Positions 1 through 21,690 of a stretch of DNA of 64,000 nucleotides are shown piece by piece. The stretch lies in assembly GCA_963573385.1 (NCBI GenBank), contig CAUYLG010062914.1, positions 86,084 to 150,083 of the forward strand. Reading direction: 5' to 3'. Every line of letters starts with the position of its first letter. Positions within the stretch are counted from its first letter, which is position 1. Source of the stretch: Cacajao melanocephalus. Taxonomy: Eukaryota > Chordata > Mammalia > Primates > Pitheciidae. The notes under the pieces are model-generated. The model was given only the letters and a program-made list of their open reading frames with translations, was not told where the DNA came from and did not search any database. The position numbers and the translations under genes are program-made.

Positions 1-766
1 CAAAGTAACGGATCAATATCCTTAGAATTAGATCAGAATGCTGATGCGTTGTGAAACAATACCTGAATGATGAGTAGATGATTTTTAAAAACATAATACT
101 GAATACAAAGGAAAACCTAACAATAATGATAAATACTAGGCTGCTTCAAAAACTTTTATAGATTAAATTACAAGTTATGTTTGAATTTTGACTGTTACTT
201 CATAAGACTAAGCCCTCTAAATCAGGGACACATTTTCAAACCTTTTTCAAAAGGAATGTAGCTGTGTGACTCTCATTAATAGCTGTTGCATTATTCTTAT
301 TCTGGAAAATACTTTGAAACATCTAACCTTTTAATCTGAATCTCAAACTGAGAGGATCAAAATGCAAAACTGTGTTCATTTATTTGTGGTCCCATAAAGT
401 TAATCAATCATCTTGCTAAGAAATGAAAATAGACCCATAAACATAGGCTTACAATGAATTTTAATTGTGAGGAAAATTTAAAAGCCCTAAAGAGATGAGA
501 CGTTTAGAGAAATGTCAGATCATCTTGCAGTATTCTATTTTGTAACATCATTAGAAAAATGAAATATTATATGACAATGGTGAAACAGTAATATCAACAT
601 CCACAGCAGATAAACCAACAAATAGCCATTGAGAGTTTATTGGAATTTCTACTTGTATGTAACCCCCTTCACAAAATGTATTTTCATTAAAAATTACTTA
701 TAACTTGTGAAAGAATTCTCAGACTTTACAAATATTAAGAATAACAACGTTAGTTTAGAATACTCA

Positions 767-1207
<441 letters not shown>

Positions 1208-2695
1208 TTAGAAAAAGGAGTACTAAATAAAATTATAAATTAGGAGAATAAACATAGAGCAATTTCATGTACATAGGAAAACTCAGTTATAGTCCTTCTA
1301 AATATTGTGTATGAAAAAATCTACAGTCTTATGAATCTTCCTCCAATAGATTTACAAACGAAAGAAATATTTAGTATTATTGGGCCACAGAGACTAGTAA
1401 TTTAATTTTTAATCTTTAAATTCATATTAAGTATCAAGAGAATATAATTTTTCTTTTACTTATTTTATACCTGATTGGCTCCTAGATTCACACTATCTGT
1501 AGGCTTCAGACTAATAAATGCCAAACGGTTAGTGGAAACTGGCCTTTAGGGCTTTTTCTTGATATCTATATTTTCTACAATCCTTGGCCTATTTCTTTGG
1601 GGTATGTTTACATGTTTTATGAATATAATTACATGGGTGGGAGAAGAAAAACATACAAACATAATTTCAAAGACGTGGAAATAATATTATTAATTGCAGA
1701 CACAATTTAAACATTGGTTCAAAGTCAATCCTGAGATTTTTTAGAAAGTACAGAAAAATTTCTTTTGAATTTCATTTTAGGCAGTTGCATGCTAAACTTG
1801 TGCTTAGTTGTCCAAATAAAGTGAATGTTCACATGTGGCCTCCACTCTTGAACATTAGTCAACTTGGAGGTAACATTAACTTTGGCCTAAAGACTTTGAC
1901 TGATCATTTGCCTTAGGTGCCTAGCATGAGCTAGGTTCTCTACAATCAAATGCTGAGATGATGTTTGGGGAGCATGCTATCTATTAGGGATCAACCTTTA
2001 TGAAGCTTCACAAAGTAGAACTGGGCATAGAACTGAACTGTAATGTAATTTTGATAAAGCTTTGGTGAACTGGGTAGGAAGTTGTTGTCCTCAGACTTTT
2101 CTGGACTGGGCCTGAGGCTTTCCATCTGGGACTGATTCAGTCACTGGCCATGGGGTATTCCAGGAAGGTCATGGGGCAATGTAGCCCTCTGCAGCTGAGA
2201 TAGACTCTGAAAAATTTGACAGCAGGAGATGGTTTGCTGACCTCATTCCTACAGTAGGGCAGCAAGTCCTTCCATCATTAATATTAAAATTATCTATGCT
2301 GTCTAGAAATCGAATCCTCCATCACTGGGGAAAAAATGGGGGTACTGAGAGGTAGATCTCTTTATTCATCACCGCACCTAGGGTTCTAACAATCTTCAAA
2401 ACTTGAGAACTCAAGGGCCTAGGATCAGTGCAAATTGTTCTCAACACCCGCTTGTTCTCTTCAGATTATGGGATGTAATAAATGACTTGACATTTCACTC
2501 TGACGATTTACAGATTGTAGCTCTTTGTTGACCTGGGCCTGTTTTGTGGCTTATCCATGGCAATTTTGAATTAAGGTTCTTATAAATAAATTTAAATGGA
2601 GTTCATGCTTAAATTTCTTTTTATCCTCACTTAAGAAATTGGAAAGTAGAAATAAAAGTAAGCTTAGAAAAAGAAAAAGAGATTATAAGTCAAAC

Positions 2696-2895
2696 TGACT
2701 GGGTTCAGAAACTGCTGCTCCTCCAATTGCTAGTGGAATGATCTTTACTTCTCTGAGGCTCAGTTAGCTCAAGTGTAAAATGGAGATTTCAGTATCACCT
2801 ACATTATTTTTTTCTTTGGTGAAGATTAGATGAGAAAACCCACTAAGGGCTTTAAAGATAGTGCTAGTACATTCATGTTAGCTATTATTAAGGAT
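2696..2895 (+). mobile_element. MIR SINE
   Basis: MIR core pattern: ctctgaggctcagttagctc, then tgtaaaatggagat, then gattagatgaga. Confidence 0.7.
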
Positions 2896-4974
2896 GTCAT
2901 AGGGAGTTGATCAGAATAGAGTTCTCAGTGACACAACATGCTCCCAAATTCTACTTTTCCAACATTGCTTCATAATTCTATTTGAAGTAAGATACCTTTC
3001 CCAAAACACTATAAATTTTTCAAATCCAAATCCTCAATTTATTTGTACAACTGCATATACACTTTAATAAACATAGATAAGTATATATGCAACCCAGTTT
3101 CTGTTTTAATAGCTTATAATTAAAGTAATAGCAAAAGGTAGAAATAGGATGATGACAGGTCAGTCTACTTCTACCAGGCATGCGTTAAGAAATGTTAACG
3201 CTTTACTTTATCCAAATAAGAGTATTACAATTTTTTTACGGGATTACTTTAACATTGGAACTCACACTAGAGAAAGTTTAAAGTATACATTATCTTTAGT
3301 TACTATTTCTAAAATTAATTATACCAACACTTATTAAATATCAAAGATATACCAGGATTATATATACACCTCAACAACAAAAATAATAATATAGTAGCCT
3401 CAGTTTTTTTAATAGAGGAAGAAAACTGGCTAATTATTAGTTATAACATAATTGGGGATTTGGTATAGAAATGTAATATTATAAGCATGAGACCACATCA
3501 CCGAATTAAAACAAACAAATTTATTGCTGATATACAGTAAAATTTGGCAAGCATTTTAGATAAAAAGTAAAGGAAGAAAAATAGAGTGCTTGGGTTATAT
3601 ATATTGAATGCAGCTTTATTCTTTTCCCTAGTGATGGAGGATTAGATTTCTACACAACATAGATCATTATTAACATTAATTATAGAAACAATTTTTGAGG
3701 AAATGTAAAGAATGACATTTAGAAATCAGCTTTTAGGGTCTTCTTCTGAAGACATTACTTACATGACACCTGACTGGTATGTGAGAGCTTAAGGGTACTT
3801 TTTGGGCAGTAATTGCCACCCAGCTTCAACTCATTCATCACTTTCATCTTCTGTCTTTTAGCATGAACTATACCTATGTGAAATATTTGTCTTTGCTTTC
3901 AAGAGGAGAAGATGAAAATTAAAAAATAACCAGAAGTCAGTGAGCATCAAAGAATAATTTTGAAAACATTGTAATGTCAGCATTGTAGCATGCTAACATC
4001 ACATAATGAACTACAGTTCTATGCATTCACCAGCTGTGTAGCCAGAATATTACTGTGTGGACAACAGTGGGCTATTTCAGTGGGGACACAACATTGAATT
4101 AGGCATTGTGCTTCCTAAATGTAACACTGAGAAGTTAGAATCTAGTATGGCAAATGAGTACCTGCATACTAGATGGGGAATCTATGGAATTCCATATATA
4201 GAGAGTGGGCCAGATGAGAGGACTCTGAATGCAAATTGAGGAATTTGGGGATTGGTATAATCCAATTAATGTTTAAGAAAGCCTTAACTACACTTCATAG
4301 GATGGGTAGAAGTAGGGAGGGATTGGAAGCAGGCAGAACAATTGGGAGACAATAGTAGATGACGATGGGATTTTTGTCTTGGGTGGTCACACGATTTCAT
4401 GTAGTGTGAAGTTAATTCTAAAAGCAAATAGGTGACTATTTATTAGTTATAGCCGTTATTATTAGATACTATGTGATGAGGTAGAACTATTTTTAATTGG
4501 AATATTATTTGAGTAACTAGCCTGTAGGACCAGACGTGACTTGAAAGTTGTAACTCCAAGATATACTAGGAAAATATGTCAAAGGGAGAGAGATTGAGAC
4601 TCCAAGAAACTTAATATTCCAGGTTTTAAAATATTCGTTAAGAGTAACCACTTCTGGAAAATGTTGCATTTAGAGATCTACATTTTAGTTAACAGTTCCA
4701 CTGAAAATAAGACAAGTAAATTAAGAATTTGAAATGTGGTTAAGATTAAAAATTATATGCAGTGTAAGATAAGAAAGTAAGTGTTTAGTGTTTTTGTATT
4801 AAAAGAAATAAGAGGATGGGTGTGGAGTAAAAGAGCATATGTTTGCATTTTTTTCTATTATAACTTTTCCTCTCTTATCAAATTCATTATTTAATCATGT
4901 AGCAATATTCTGCTAAATGTAATTTATCTGACTAAAGTAACTTCACTAAAGTGTCAACGAAGCTTTGTTACTTG

Positions 4975-5225
4975 TCTACTCTGTGCTAGGCACTGAGTTA
5001 GGCTGGAGGCACACCAGTGAATGAAGCAGACCCAATAGTCTGCCCACATGGAGTTCATTTTCTAATGTGATGAAATAGATAATAAATAAATCACTAGATG
5101 GTATGTTAAAAGGTGATGAGTGCTATGAAGAAAGAGCAGACCAAGGAGAAAGAAGGCTGGGAAACATATTGAAATTTTAAATGAGGGCGTCAAGGTAGAC
5201 CTCTCTGAGAAAATGACATCTAAGC
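4975..5225 (+). mobile_element. Ancient L2-like repeat
   Basis: tgtgctaggcactgagttag ... tggagttcattttctaatgt ... gtgatgagtgctatgaagaa ... gacctctctgagaaaatgac: the order of motifs common in old L2-derived copies. A related piece lies near 19110-19350. Confidence 0.45.
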
Positions 5226-6674
5226 AAAGATGAAGAAATCTTTAAATTTTGGATTTTAAAGTCGAAATTTGACAAGTTTCTTTATTGAAATTTTTTTTAT
5301 TTTTTATTGCTTAAAACATCAGTGGAAAAGAAAAGGCAAATTATTTTGTTAAAGCTTAATCTCTCAAGGGAAAAGTATTTATCTTTGTATTTCCACATAT
5401 TTCAGTGATGCCTCAGTGATATTCTTATTGAAGTTTTCTCTATTTTATAATCCATGCCCTTATCTAGCCTTTTACTAAATGAGGAGTCTGGGGACATTCA
5501 TCCATTTATCTACAGAGCCTAGCAAGGTGTTTGACACCTGGTTAGGAGTTCAGTGTCTGAATGTCTAAATAGTCTTATTGGCATACACACTTTTATTAAA
5601 CACATAGGGATCATGTCATGATAGGGTCCTTTATTTTATGGAACTCACACTTATATAATCCTTTGGTTACTTTTCCTGACATTCCACAATAGTACACACT
5701 TCTTTTCACTAAGGTTTCTTTTATATTTTCCCCTATTAAAGTATGAAGTGCTCTGGCAGTAGGCACTTAAATTATAATTTAATGTTGTAATGTAATTCCT
5801 AGCCTGTGGACCTCTGTCAACTAGGACTGAGGCTACTAAAATATCTTATCATGGTAAGAAGGTGATTTCTTTTATACTACTTGGAATGAAATAGCATTTG
5901 GAGAACTGTTAGTTAGAAGAAAGGATTGCAAATAATAGCTCTTTGTGCAGAGTTCATCCATCAATTCATAGGTAAGTCAATTGGCACTCATCATTTTAAA
6001 TTCATCAGAGGCCAGTATAGTTAAGAGGAATATAAAGAGTACTTTAAGCAATAAACAGAGGTCTTGTAACAAAATATTGTGTAGTTGGAAAGAGGACTGG
6101 AAGATCTATAAAAACCGCCAAAAGAACCAAAAATATAATTAAAGCAGCAAAAAGACATATTGAACACAATCTCAGAGACTATTTCAGGCAATAGCAAATG
6201 TCTCTTCAAATATAGAGATGGAAAACAAAATAGAAAACTAGTTTCATGAAGGGAGCAAGAAAAATACCAAACAGAATTGTACGAATAGGCTAACAAGTGT
6301 TGGTTTGCTTATGCTAATTTTTACCTTTCTTTAAAATGATTAGATAGTGTCTAAGACTGATATCAGATAATCTGAAATTCTCAGAGGAGAAAAGAATAGA
6401 GCAAAGCAAAATCAAAATATAAACAAAGGTAATATTTTAAGCAAGCATGGCTCAGAGTAGCATAGATAAACTGATATATAGAAAATAATTGAAATTTACA
6501 GTTTACACCCAAATTTAGCCAAGTAAATACAGTTGTTTTAGTTACATATTATCTAATTTTTTTCTTTTTCCTTTCATTTGGTAACAGATGTAGGTTTACA
6601 CATGATTTCCTCAAAAACAAAAAACAATATTTCCAGTAGAAAATATTTTTCGATGGCAAATTTTCATTACTTAG

Positions 6675-6775
6675 ACCAAAGGTTTCACCTAATAAAACAC
6701 ATCAGAATTACCTGGGTAGTTTTCCTAATAAGCACACTTGTATTCAGACCCATTAGCAGAGATATTTGAATAGTT
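6675..6775 (+). mobile_element. MER5-like hAT fragment
   Basis: aacacatcagaattacctgg followed by ttcagacccattagcagaga resembles non-autonomous hAT-Charlie elements of the MER5 type. Confidence 0.4.
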
Positions 6776-7656
6776 TATATTAATCTTCGAAAATACACTA
6801 TCACTCTTACTTCCTGAAATCTTCAACTTCTGTTTTGAATTGTAATTAGGCAAAAATTGGCAAATTAAAACAAAATTTAGAATCAGAATAGCATGTTATC
6901 AGAAGTAACATGCAAAGTTGATTTCCTGGATACAGAAGCAGAATTCAGACTTGTGTGTTAAGACCATCTCTTCCATAGAAGTCTAATTATCACTCCTAAT
7001 AAATAAATAAATTAATTAATTAATGAAGACAAACTCCAACTATTTAAAGTGTCAAACTTGAGATTTCAAATACTTGGTTGAAGGAGATAGATAAAACTAA
7101 TTCAAAGATAATTTGATAAGCCAAATAAGGGACAAAATTCTTTTGGTTAATCTTGCCCAGGAACACACAAGTATGCTCACTCACACATATACAAACACAC
7201 ATGAAATGTGCAATACAGCACACTGTCAATCTTTCTCAAAAATACAGACTTGAAATCCATATATTGTATCTCGGATTTTTTAAAAAAATAATTACCTGTT
7301 GAGAGGAACATCTTAAACATATCCTATCAATTTTAATGGAAAACACTAACATAGTTTTGTGTGTAAATGTAAGTTAACATGTATGCACACTCATATATTA
7401 ACAAGATGTAGGAACATAGTATGTTGGTTTAAAGGTAATCAAGACATTATTTTACATTGAAGAACACAACTATTCTAATGATGGGTGTTTTGGATCTAAA
7501 AGAGGCATCTTATGTTTACAGGGAGAATTATTACAGAAAAATAACAGGCTTTCTTCATTTTAACATTTGAAAAGTTGAGTGCATGTTACAAAGCAAGAGG
7601 AGCATAGAAACAAAGGTCTAGAAATCATTTACAGAGCTCCTGCTGCCTACTGAAGT

Positions 7657-7711
7657 TTGTGTGTATGTGTATGTGTATGTGTATGTATATGTGTATGTGT
7701 ATGTGTATGTT
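7657..7711. repeat. (TGTGTA)n minisatellite
   Basis: About nine units of gtgtat with one tatatg interruption. Confidence 0.9.
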
Positions 7712-8344
7712 TAATGGGAGTAGAGGTGGGGTGGCAAGATTTAAAAGGATTAGGCACTTTGGCCTCAGTCCTAAAACTGTAACAGAAGTAAAATAAAGAA
7801 TTAGTATGTTTTTGTCTCTAATGACTACACTCGAACCTTGCAGAAAGAATAGCACAGTGATCTTCCTAACTTCAAGAAATTCAACTCATGGTCAAACTTC
7901 TTTCATCTGTATCCCTATCCATCCCCCTAACTCTTGATTACTTTGAAGCAAATCTCAGGTATCATACTATTTTATCCTTGACTATTACAGTGTGTATCTT
8001 TTAAAAGGCAATGACTTACAAATATAACTACAAATCTAAGAGGATCAATCTTAAAAAATTATACTTAATATAATCAAATATCAATTTATTATTCAAATTT
8101 CCTCAATTATTGCAGATATGTTTTTCCTTATAGTTTAATTTTTTAAAACTATGTTCTAACTAGTTTGTCCTATAGAGTTTCTTAGGGAGTCTATATTTTG
8201 CCTCCCAAAGTGTAGTTGAAAACATTTCTCTCTCCCCTGAATTTTATGGAAATTGAGAGTTAAATTTAAATGGTTTCAGCAATGGAATTTAGAGTATTTA
8301 TAAGGAGTGTCTTCTTACATGTTTCTCCAATTGTCCCTCTTCTT

Positions 8345-8374
8345 AGCTAAGAATTTGGTAGCTAAGAATTTGGT
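8345..8374. repeat. 15-bp tandem duplication
   Basis: agctaagaatttggt occurs twice head to tail without a mismatch. Confidence 0.9.
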
Positions 8375-9071
8375 AGACACTGGCTCAAAGATTAGTATGG
8401 CAAAGTCATTAAATTCCGAATGCCGTAGTATAGAGAAGGAATTAGACATGGATATAACTATAATAAAAAGCAAAATACAGTATACTTCTAGAATGTTCCA
8501 CAGTGCTTGCTTTTGTGTCAGTATTAAGAGAGTGATAAAGTTTGAGTTTCCTCATGAACATAATTCTGGCATGGAGAGGGCAACCCTTGGGACAACTCCA
8601 TTGAACACAAAAACTCTGCCAAACACAATTTGATCTATAATCTTGACGATTCCTTCTAAATTTCAGTGATGATGAGCTATATAGTACAATACATAATGTT
8701 TTTGCAAACTCATGAACTTTCCTTAAAGCTATTCTTGAGCAAAGCTAGGGAATGTTAAAGGAGAAAAGATAGACACATAACATATCAGCTAAATTGAAGT
8801 ATTTCTGGCTTGTCAACAACTCTACAAGTAAACTTAGAATAGGCAGTGTATCTGCATGCTTCAGTTCCTCTTTCAAGAAAACAAAGCAAAACACCTGCCA
8901 GTTACATGAGCCATATATTTGAAGAAAAGTGACAAGTAATAGGAAAGCAACTGCAAATCTGTGCAGCATGGTTTCGTTAAATATACTGTACCTTTATTTA
9001 ATATATTTGTGTATCTTACCTTTGGAATATTTTTGTGTTTTGTATTGTGAATTCTGCTAAGATTCATGTAA

Positions 9072-15486
<6,415 letters not shown>

Positions 15487-15543
15487 GTTCCTGCAATTTA
15501 TGGAGTGGACACAAGAATGCTGACTAAAATAATTCGGGATAAG
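15487..15543 (+). CDS. CPS1: CPS1 exon 5, 57-nt short exon
   Basis: 57 nt, 19 codons (158-176), phase 0 at both ends: VPAIYGVDTRMLTKIIRDK. This is the PGI.G.DTR.LT..IR.. signature region of the CPSase small-chain N-domain, so the identification is secure despite the short length. The acceptor has a good T tract (ttttttcttatag). The donor is gtataa, weak because +5 is A. A (GT)n microsatellite begins about 37 nt downstream. Because the exon is short and symmetrical, skipping would remove 19 residues in frame. Confidence 0.95.
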
Positions 15544-15580
15544 GTATAATCATCATCTTTAGCCAAATCTATGTTTCTTC

Positions 15581-15608
15581 GTGTGTGTGTGTGTGTGTGT
15601 GTGTGTGT
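15581..15608. repeat. (GT)14 microsatellite
   Basis: Pure GT run beginning 37 nt after the exon 5 donor. Confidence 0.95.
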
Positions 15609-16379
15609 AGCTGGGTGGGTGTTTCCCTCAGTGCCTAAGGGATCCATTAATATGTAAAGGAGTGAATCTGGCCAGCTTCTGCTACCTGGGTCTCTGTTAT
15701 TTTGCTTTTCTATTTTCACTTCAATTTTTAAGGTTGAATACTTGATTGGTATGTTTTTAACTGAATGAACTTGAGATTAATTCACCTAGCAGTTTATTGA
15801 GTGTCCACTATGTGTTCATTATACCAAGAAGTCAAGGCATTTATAATTCAGCTTATGTGATAGAACGTTAGTGAAATGAGTAGAGAAGGTAACAAATTGC
15901 ATAACAATTTTGCCTGAAGAAAAAACCTACCTGCTGAAGAATACAGTCCAGGAAGTGTATAGCATTGTTACTGTTATTTGTTTTGTCCTTGTGAAAGAGT
16001 TATCTGTAAAATTAATACATTATCTTTTATGAATGTGCCAAATAAGCCCTCCATGTGTTACTTCAATCGTATGTTTTTGTTGAGATCATATCAATGGCCA
16101 AGGTGATAAAAGAGAAGGTTATCTTTTGCTTTCATGTCTGATTGCTACAGCATCTGACCCCTCCTCTGAGAATATCTCATCACCATCTGCTTGTTTCTTC
16201 CTGCTATAGGAGGTTGAGTTTATTATTTCTTCACTTGAAATATCCATATTCCAAGTCAGAAAGAAACATTACTTCACTAATGTTAGCTAAATTCCCCAAA
16301 TGCAACTAAAAGTTTTCTTACTGAATATAATTACATAAAAAGAAAAAGATAAATGATAGAATTTGAAACTATATATGTG

Positions 16380-16721
<342 letters not shown>

Positions 16722-18416
16722 TTAGAATATACGTATTGACACAGACTCTCTGTAAACAGAAAGACAAAACAGCTTTGAAAATAAAAAGAAGACCAAATGC
16801 CCACAACCAGAAGTAAGATAGTGAGAGTTTATGCAATCATTCTATTCTACCTCTGATTTTATTCACTCTATCATAATTTTCCTGAGAGTAGGTGTTAGTG
16901 AAACTGTATATCCCAGGGAGATTCTTGTGTTCTCTCAGCCTAATGATGTATGTGAGCACTAAACAATGACGTGGCTATGAGGGCGAGAAGGGAATACTGT
17001 TGGGAAAATCAATTCAGATGGCAGAATTGGCAGGTTGAACAAAATATAGTCAAGTCTAATGATTCAGGAAAACTTTCAAGACCACACTTGTCTTTCATGT
17101 GATATGTTAGGTTAAAATGAGCCCTCCTTTTATCATAGGCAGTTAGGTTTTCAAAATTGGCTGAATAGATTGGCACAGACAAAATAGTATTGACTCATAT
17201 TTGTTTATCAGTGATGGTGGTTCATATTAAAAATGTGTATTATGGCTTTTACTTCTATTAATCTTAGTTTGAAAAGTAAGATTGTATTTCTTTCAGCATA
17301 TTTTAAGAAAATGGGAAGAAGAACTGAAAAACAAATTTCAAAATTAGGGATCCATAAATACAGGCAAGGGATTATGTGACTTGGATTCTAAAAGTAATTA
17401 GGGGCCACCGTGAAATTTAGTAATCTACTATGTAAGTGTAAGGTGGTTTTAGGTAGCTTTCCCAGACTTAGAGGCAGCACTCTGAATTTAGTAATAACAC
17501 CAAAATAATAATTGTGCCTATGTGACACACAGGTACTTTTTACCCTCACTTACCCCCAAAAGCGACTTCTCCCCCAAGGAATACATTTAAATGTGAAATA
17601 AAGGCTTCCTTCTACTTCCTTCAGTGCAATAATTTCATCAGAGAAGGGCAAATCAATGACTTATTTTGAATTTTTACCCCTCAGTAAAATCTTGATTACT
17701 AAATATAGCATGCCAATTCCCCAAGTGGGTAAAAGCAGACTTACTAACAAATAAGTAAATCTCAAGATATAGCCAAAAAAAGAAGAAAACATTTTCATGT
17801 TCAAGCTAGCAAGGGTAGTTTGTCAAAACTTTACAGAGGGTTGAGCATTCTTTAAAGTTCAGGCTCTTAGGGACACTTGGACATGAAATCTAAAGCAGTG
17901 AATATTTCCATTGCACATTCTAGAAATATACGACTTACATTGCATTTCATCTTCTTTGTGAATTATTATTGCTATCATAGTGAATGAATTCCTGTTCTTT
18001 TTCTTTTTTGCAATTGTTAGATTTCTTATCATTTCAATAAATTTGTTTTTGTCCACCTTTCTCATGAAATGTCTTCAGGTCACATACACTGAAGAGTGTA
18101 AGTCCACTAAATATCCCAATTTGCAACAGCCTGGAGCCTGGAGACCTGAATTCTGATGCCTTTTGACTTTGCCTACATCAGGCAATGGTGTCAGCCCTAG
18201 AAGAACTAATTGTATTTCCACAAGTATTTCACAGAATGTATGTGCAAATTACTTAATCTTTTCAGTTTGAGAAGATAAAGATCTTGCGCTGATGGTTATG
18301 AGTAGTTATAAAGACAACTAAATCTTGGAGCAGCTGCTTGAAGTCCCTGTGAGTTTATCTTGTCAACACCTTTGTTGTTGCTTCCTTTTAACTGTCTAAT
18401 TTTTTTAATTTGATAG

Positions 18417-18554
<138 letters not shown>

Positions 18555-20384
18555 TAGATCTTTCTTGAAATATCAAAATCTTTATTTAGGCAGAGTTCAT
18601 CTTCCAGAAGGGCCAGTGTTGAGGGAAAAAGTGGTTTCATGGCAGCTAAAATATACATTACAAAATCAGTGCATTTAAAGCTGTTAAGTTTTAGTTACAG
18701 GCTTACATGGGAAACTTCATGCCCTGATTTAGAGGCTGTTTACTATTATTTTAGTGTTCCCTCCACCTTTTCTGATTCTTCAGCTTAGAATTTTAACAAT
18801 GTCAAATAAACAGAGCACTGAATTGCCAAAGACAGGTACAGTGATGAGGAGTCAGAGCTAATAACCTGCCAGAGAGCCAAGAGAAATTTACAGAAATCAG
18901 GCACAATAAACAGAGTCTGGGGCATTTTGTGCAGGGAAAATATTTATTCATATGCTAAAGATTCATTTTGTTATAGCTTTGTTTCAAAATTAATGTTCAT
19001 AATGATGACTGAGTCACCCTAAGGTGAAATATCTTTAATATATATTTATAAAAAGGTATAGAACACATTTTAGGAAGAAGTCCTTTGGTTTTGATTGAAT
19101 ATCTATTAATGTAGGTATGAGTGAGTTTCTTGAGCTATAGTCTCTGTCCTTGGGGAGCATAAAGCCTGGTGGAACAAGCAAGCAAGTAAATCACCATGTG
19201 CAGAATCCTGTGATAAATGCTGTCCTTGGAGTGTGCATAGCATGCTGCAAGGGCATGCATGGGGCAGCATTGAAATGGGATAGGTGCATCAGGAAAGCTC
19301 TGTAGAAGAGTTAGCCTTGTTCTGAGATACAAAGTGCAGGTAGTAACAGTTAGGTAGATGAAGAACCAGGAGAACTTTGTTTCAGGCAGAATGAATGGCT
19401 TGTCAAGAGGCATAGAGGTACAGAACGTGGTACGTTTGAAGAGTTATGGGCAGTTTGGTAGGGCTGAACCAAGGGGTTCACACCTATTGGTTTATACACT
19501 TGGGCAAGGATGAGTGGAGATGGAGTGACTGAAGCCAGGTCTAGAAGATTTCATATCATCAATGAATCAGCACTTCCAGAAACTATTGCAAACTCATTTG
19601 GTGTCATTTTGGAGCAAAGTAAAACTGAATAAAAAAGCAAGCAACTAGAAGGTTATTGTAACTTATCAGAACAAAACTCACAAGAGCCTGTACCAAGCAG
19701 TAATAGCAAGAATGGATACAGCAACCTAGGTGACAGATAGGAATGGGAGAAGGAGGGGCTGGATGTGGCCAGGTAAAAATCACCCTATTTTCTCAGCTAA
19801 GGATTTTAACTAGTTTGGTTGAACATAGTGATTATGTCATTCGATATCTGAGATGTTTATGGGACAACGATATGGAATATTTTTTAAAGAAAAGTTTTTG
19901 GTGTGCTTTGAAACTTAAAGGAAGAATTGCTACCTTCTGTTTTTACTACTTACAAGGGAGATAAGACAGTCCTTTCCTAGGACTATGTATTTGGTTACTA
20001 CCGGGTTTTACTTGTAGAGAATTTAACCCTGTGGAAACCTATGTGGCATTATTGTTATTGGCTGGTTCTACCTTGGAGTTTATTAATACTATAGCAGAGA
20101 TGGCTACAAACTTTTCTTCCATCACCAGTGTGGCAATGGAGCCTCTCAGAGAAACTCTACTTTATCCAAGTAGAAAGTGAGTGTTATTTTGACAAAGGCG
20201 ATGAAATTCTTCGAAAGGAAGGAGTAGAAAAAGTACATGTGGATGCAAAATTTGATTTTAAATAGATGTATTTGCCACATTTTATTCCTAGATATAACAT
20301 ATACTTTTTTTGCCTATGATACTTTATAATTATCATGGTCCATTCAAAGTGGCAGCTCTGGTCTTCGAGGAAAATGATAATAAC

Positions 20385-20535
20385 CAAGCTTTTTTGAACA
20401 CTGTTAATTCTCATAAAAACTCTGTCATAGATGGAGAAACTGAGGCTTAGCAAGTAAGTCTATTTAAAATAAAATGTAACTTGCCCAAGTTTAGCGTCAG
20501 TTTGACTCAAGTGACTCCAGAATCTCTGTAGCTAA
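20385..20535 (-). mobile_element. MIR fragment, reversed
   Basis: Reverse-complement MIR: gatggagaaactgaggctta, cttgcccaagttt, gactccagaatctc. Confidence 0.65.
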
Positions 20536-20666
20536 CCTCATACTTTTTTTCTTTCCGTTATGATGGGGGTTTGACAGAAAAGCTTTAAAAAGCTCAATTT
20601 CTAGATTTCTATTGCATGAATTAAGGAAACCTCTTCAAGATTCCCTGTGAAACTATTTTCTTTCTT

Positions 20667-20967
<301 letters not shown>

Positions 20968-21074
20968 GTGAGCCTATTTTCTACTTGGTCTGCATCTTAC
21001 AAAGTCTAAATATGTTTGCTTCTCTACCTAGGAACCGTCTCCTGTGCTTTCTCCCTCCCCTTCATGCCTGAAGA

Positions 21075-21335
21075 AGTCAATTTCAAGGGTCAGCTCATTG
21101 TTCCTTTGTGAAGCTTCCCTGACTCATCTCACTTTTGGATCCCATGTCATTTAATAAATAGCTTCAGTATAATAAGGATCAAATTGCATTTAACTCTTTG
21201 GAAGGATTGTTTCTCACCCTTGTCTGTGGTTGGCTCTTTGAGAGGAGAGGTCACGATTTACTTACTTGAATCCCCGGCACTGCCTATGGTACCTTTCACA
21301 TAGTACGTGGTCAACAAATAATAAATGAATAAAGG
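21075..21335 (+). mobile_element. LINE-2 3' end
   Basis: L2-like gtcagctcattgttcctttg ... aagcttccctgact ... ccccggcactgcc ... aataaatgaataaa. Confidence 0.65.
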
Positions 21336-21469
21336 AATATTCAAAGCCAATAAATGGTAGAGTTCAAATCCTGTAATCAGTTTTTCTTATAGTTCTATTA
21401 CCTCCATTATTAATATAATAAAATTATCATTATTACTAATAAGTCTTATAAAAAAAGCAAGATCTATTG

Positions 21470-21690
21470 AGTACTTATTAGCTGCTAGATTTCTTCTAAA
21501 TGCTTTACACTGATTAACTTATTCAATCTTCAGAGTAATTATATGAGATAGATATTAGTAAGGAACTCATTTACTGATGAAGAAACTGGGATGTAGAGAG
21601 ATTAAATACCTTCCTCAGTGTGAATGGCCATAGGATTTATACCTAGATAGGCTCTGATCTACCTCTTAGGAAACATCATCTCATACTGCC
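21470..21690 (-). mobile_element. MIR fragment, reversed
   Basis: Reverse-complement MIR: tgatgaagaaactgggatgt, agagagattaaatacc. Confidence 0.6.
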
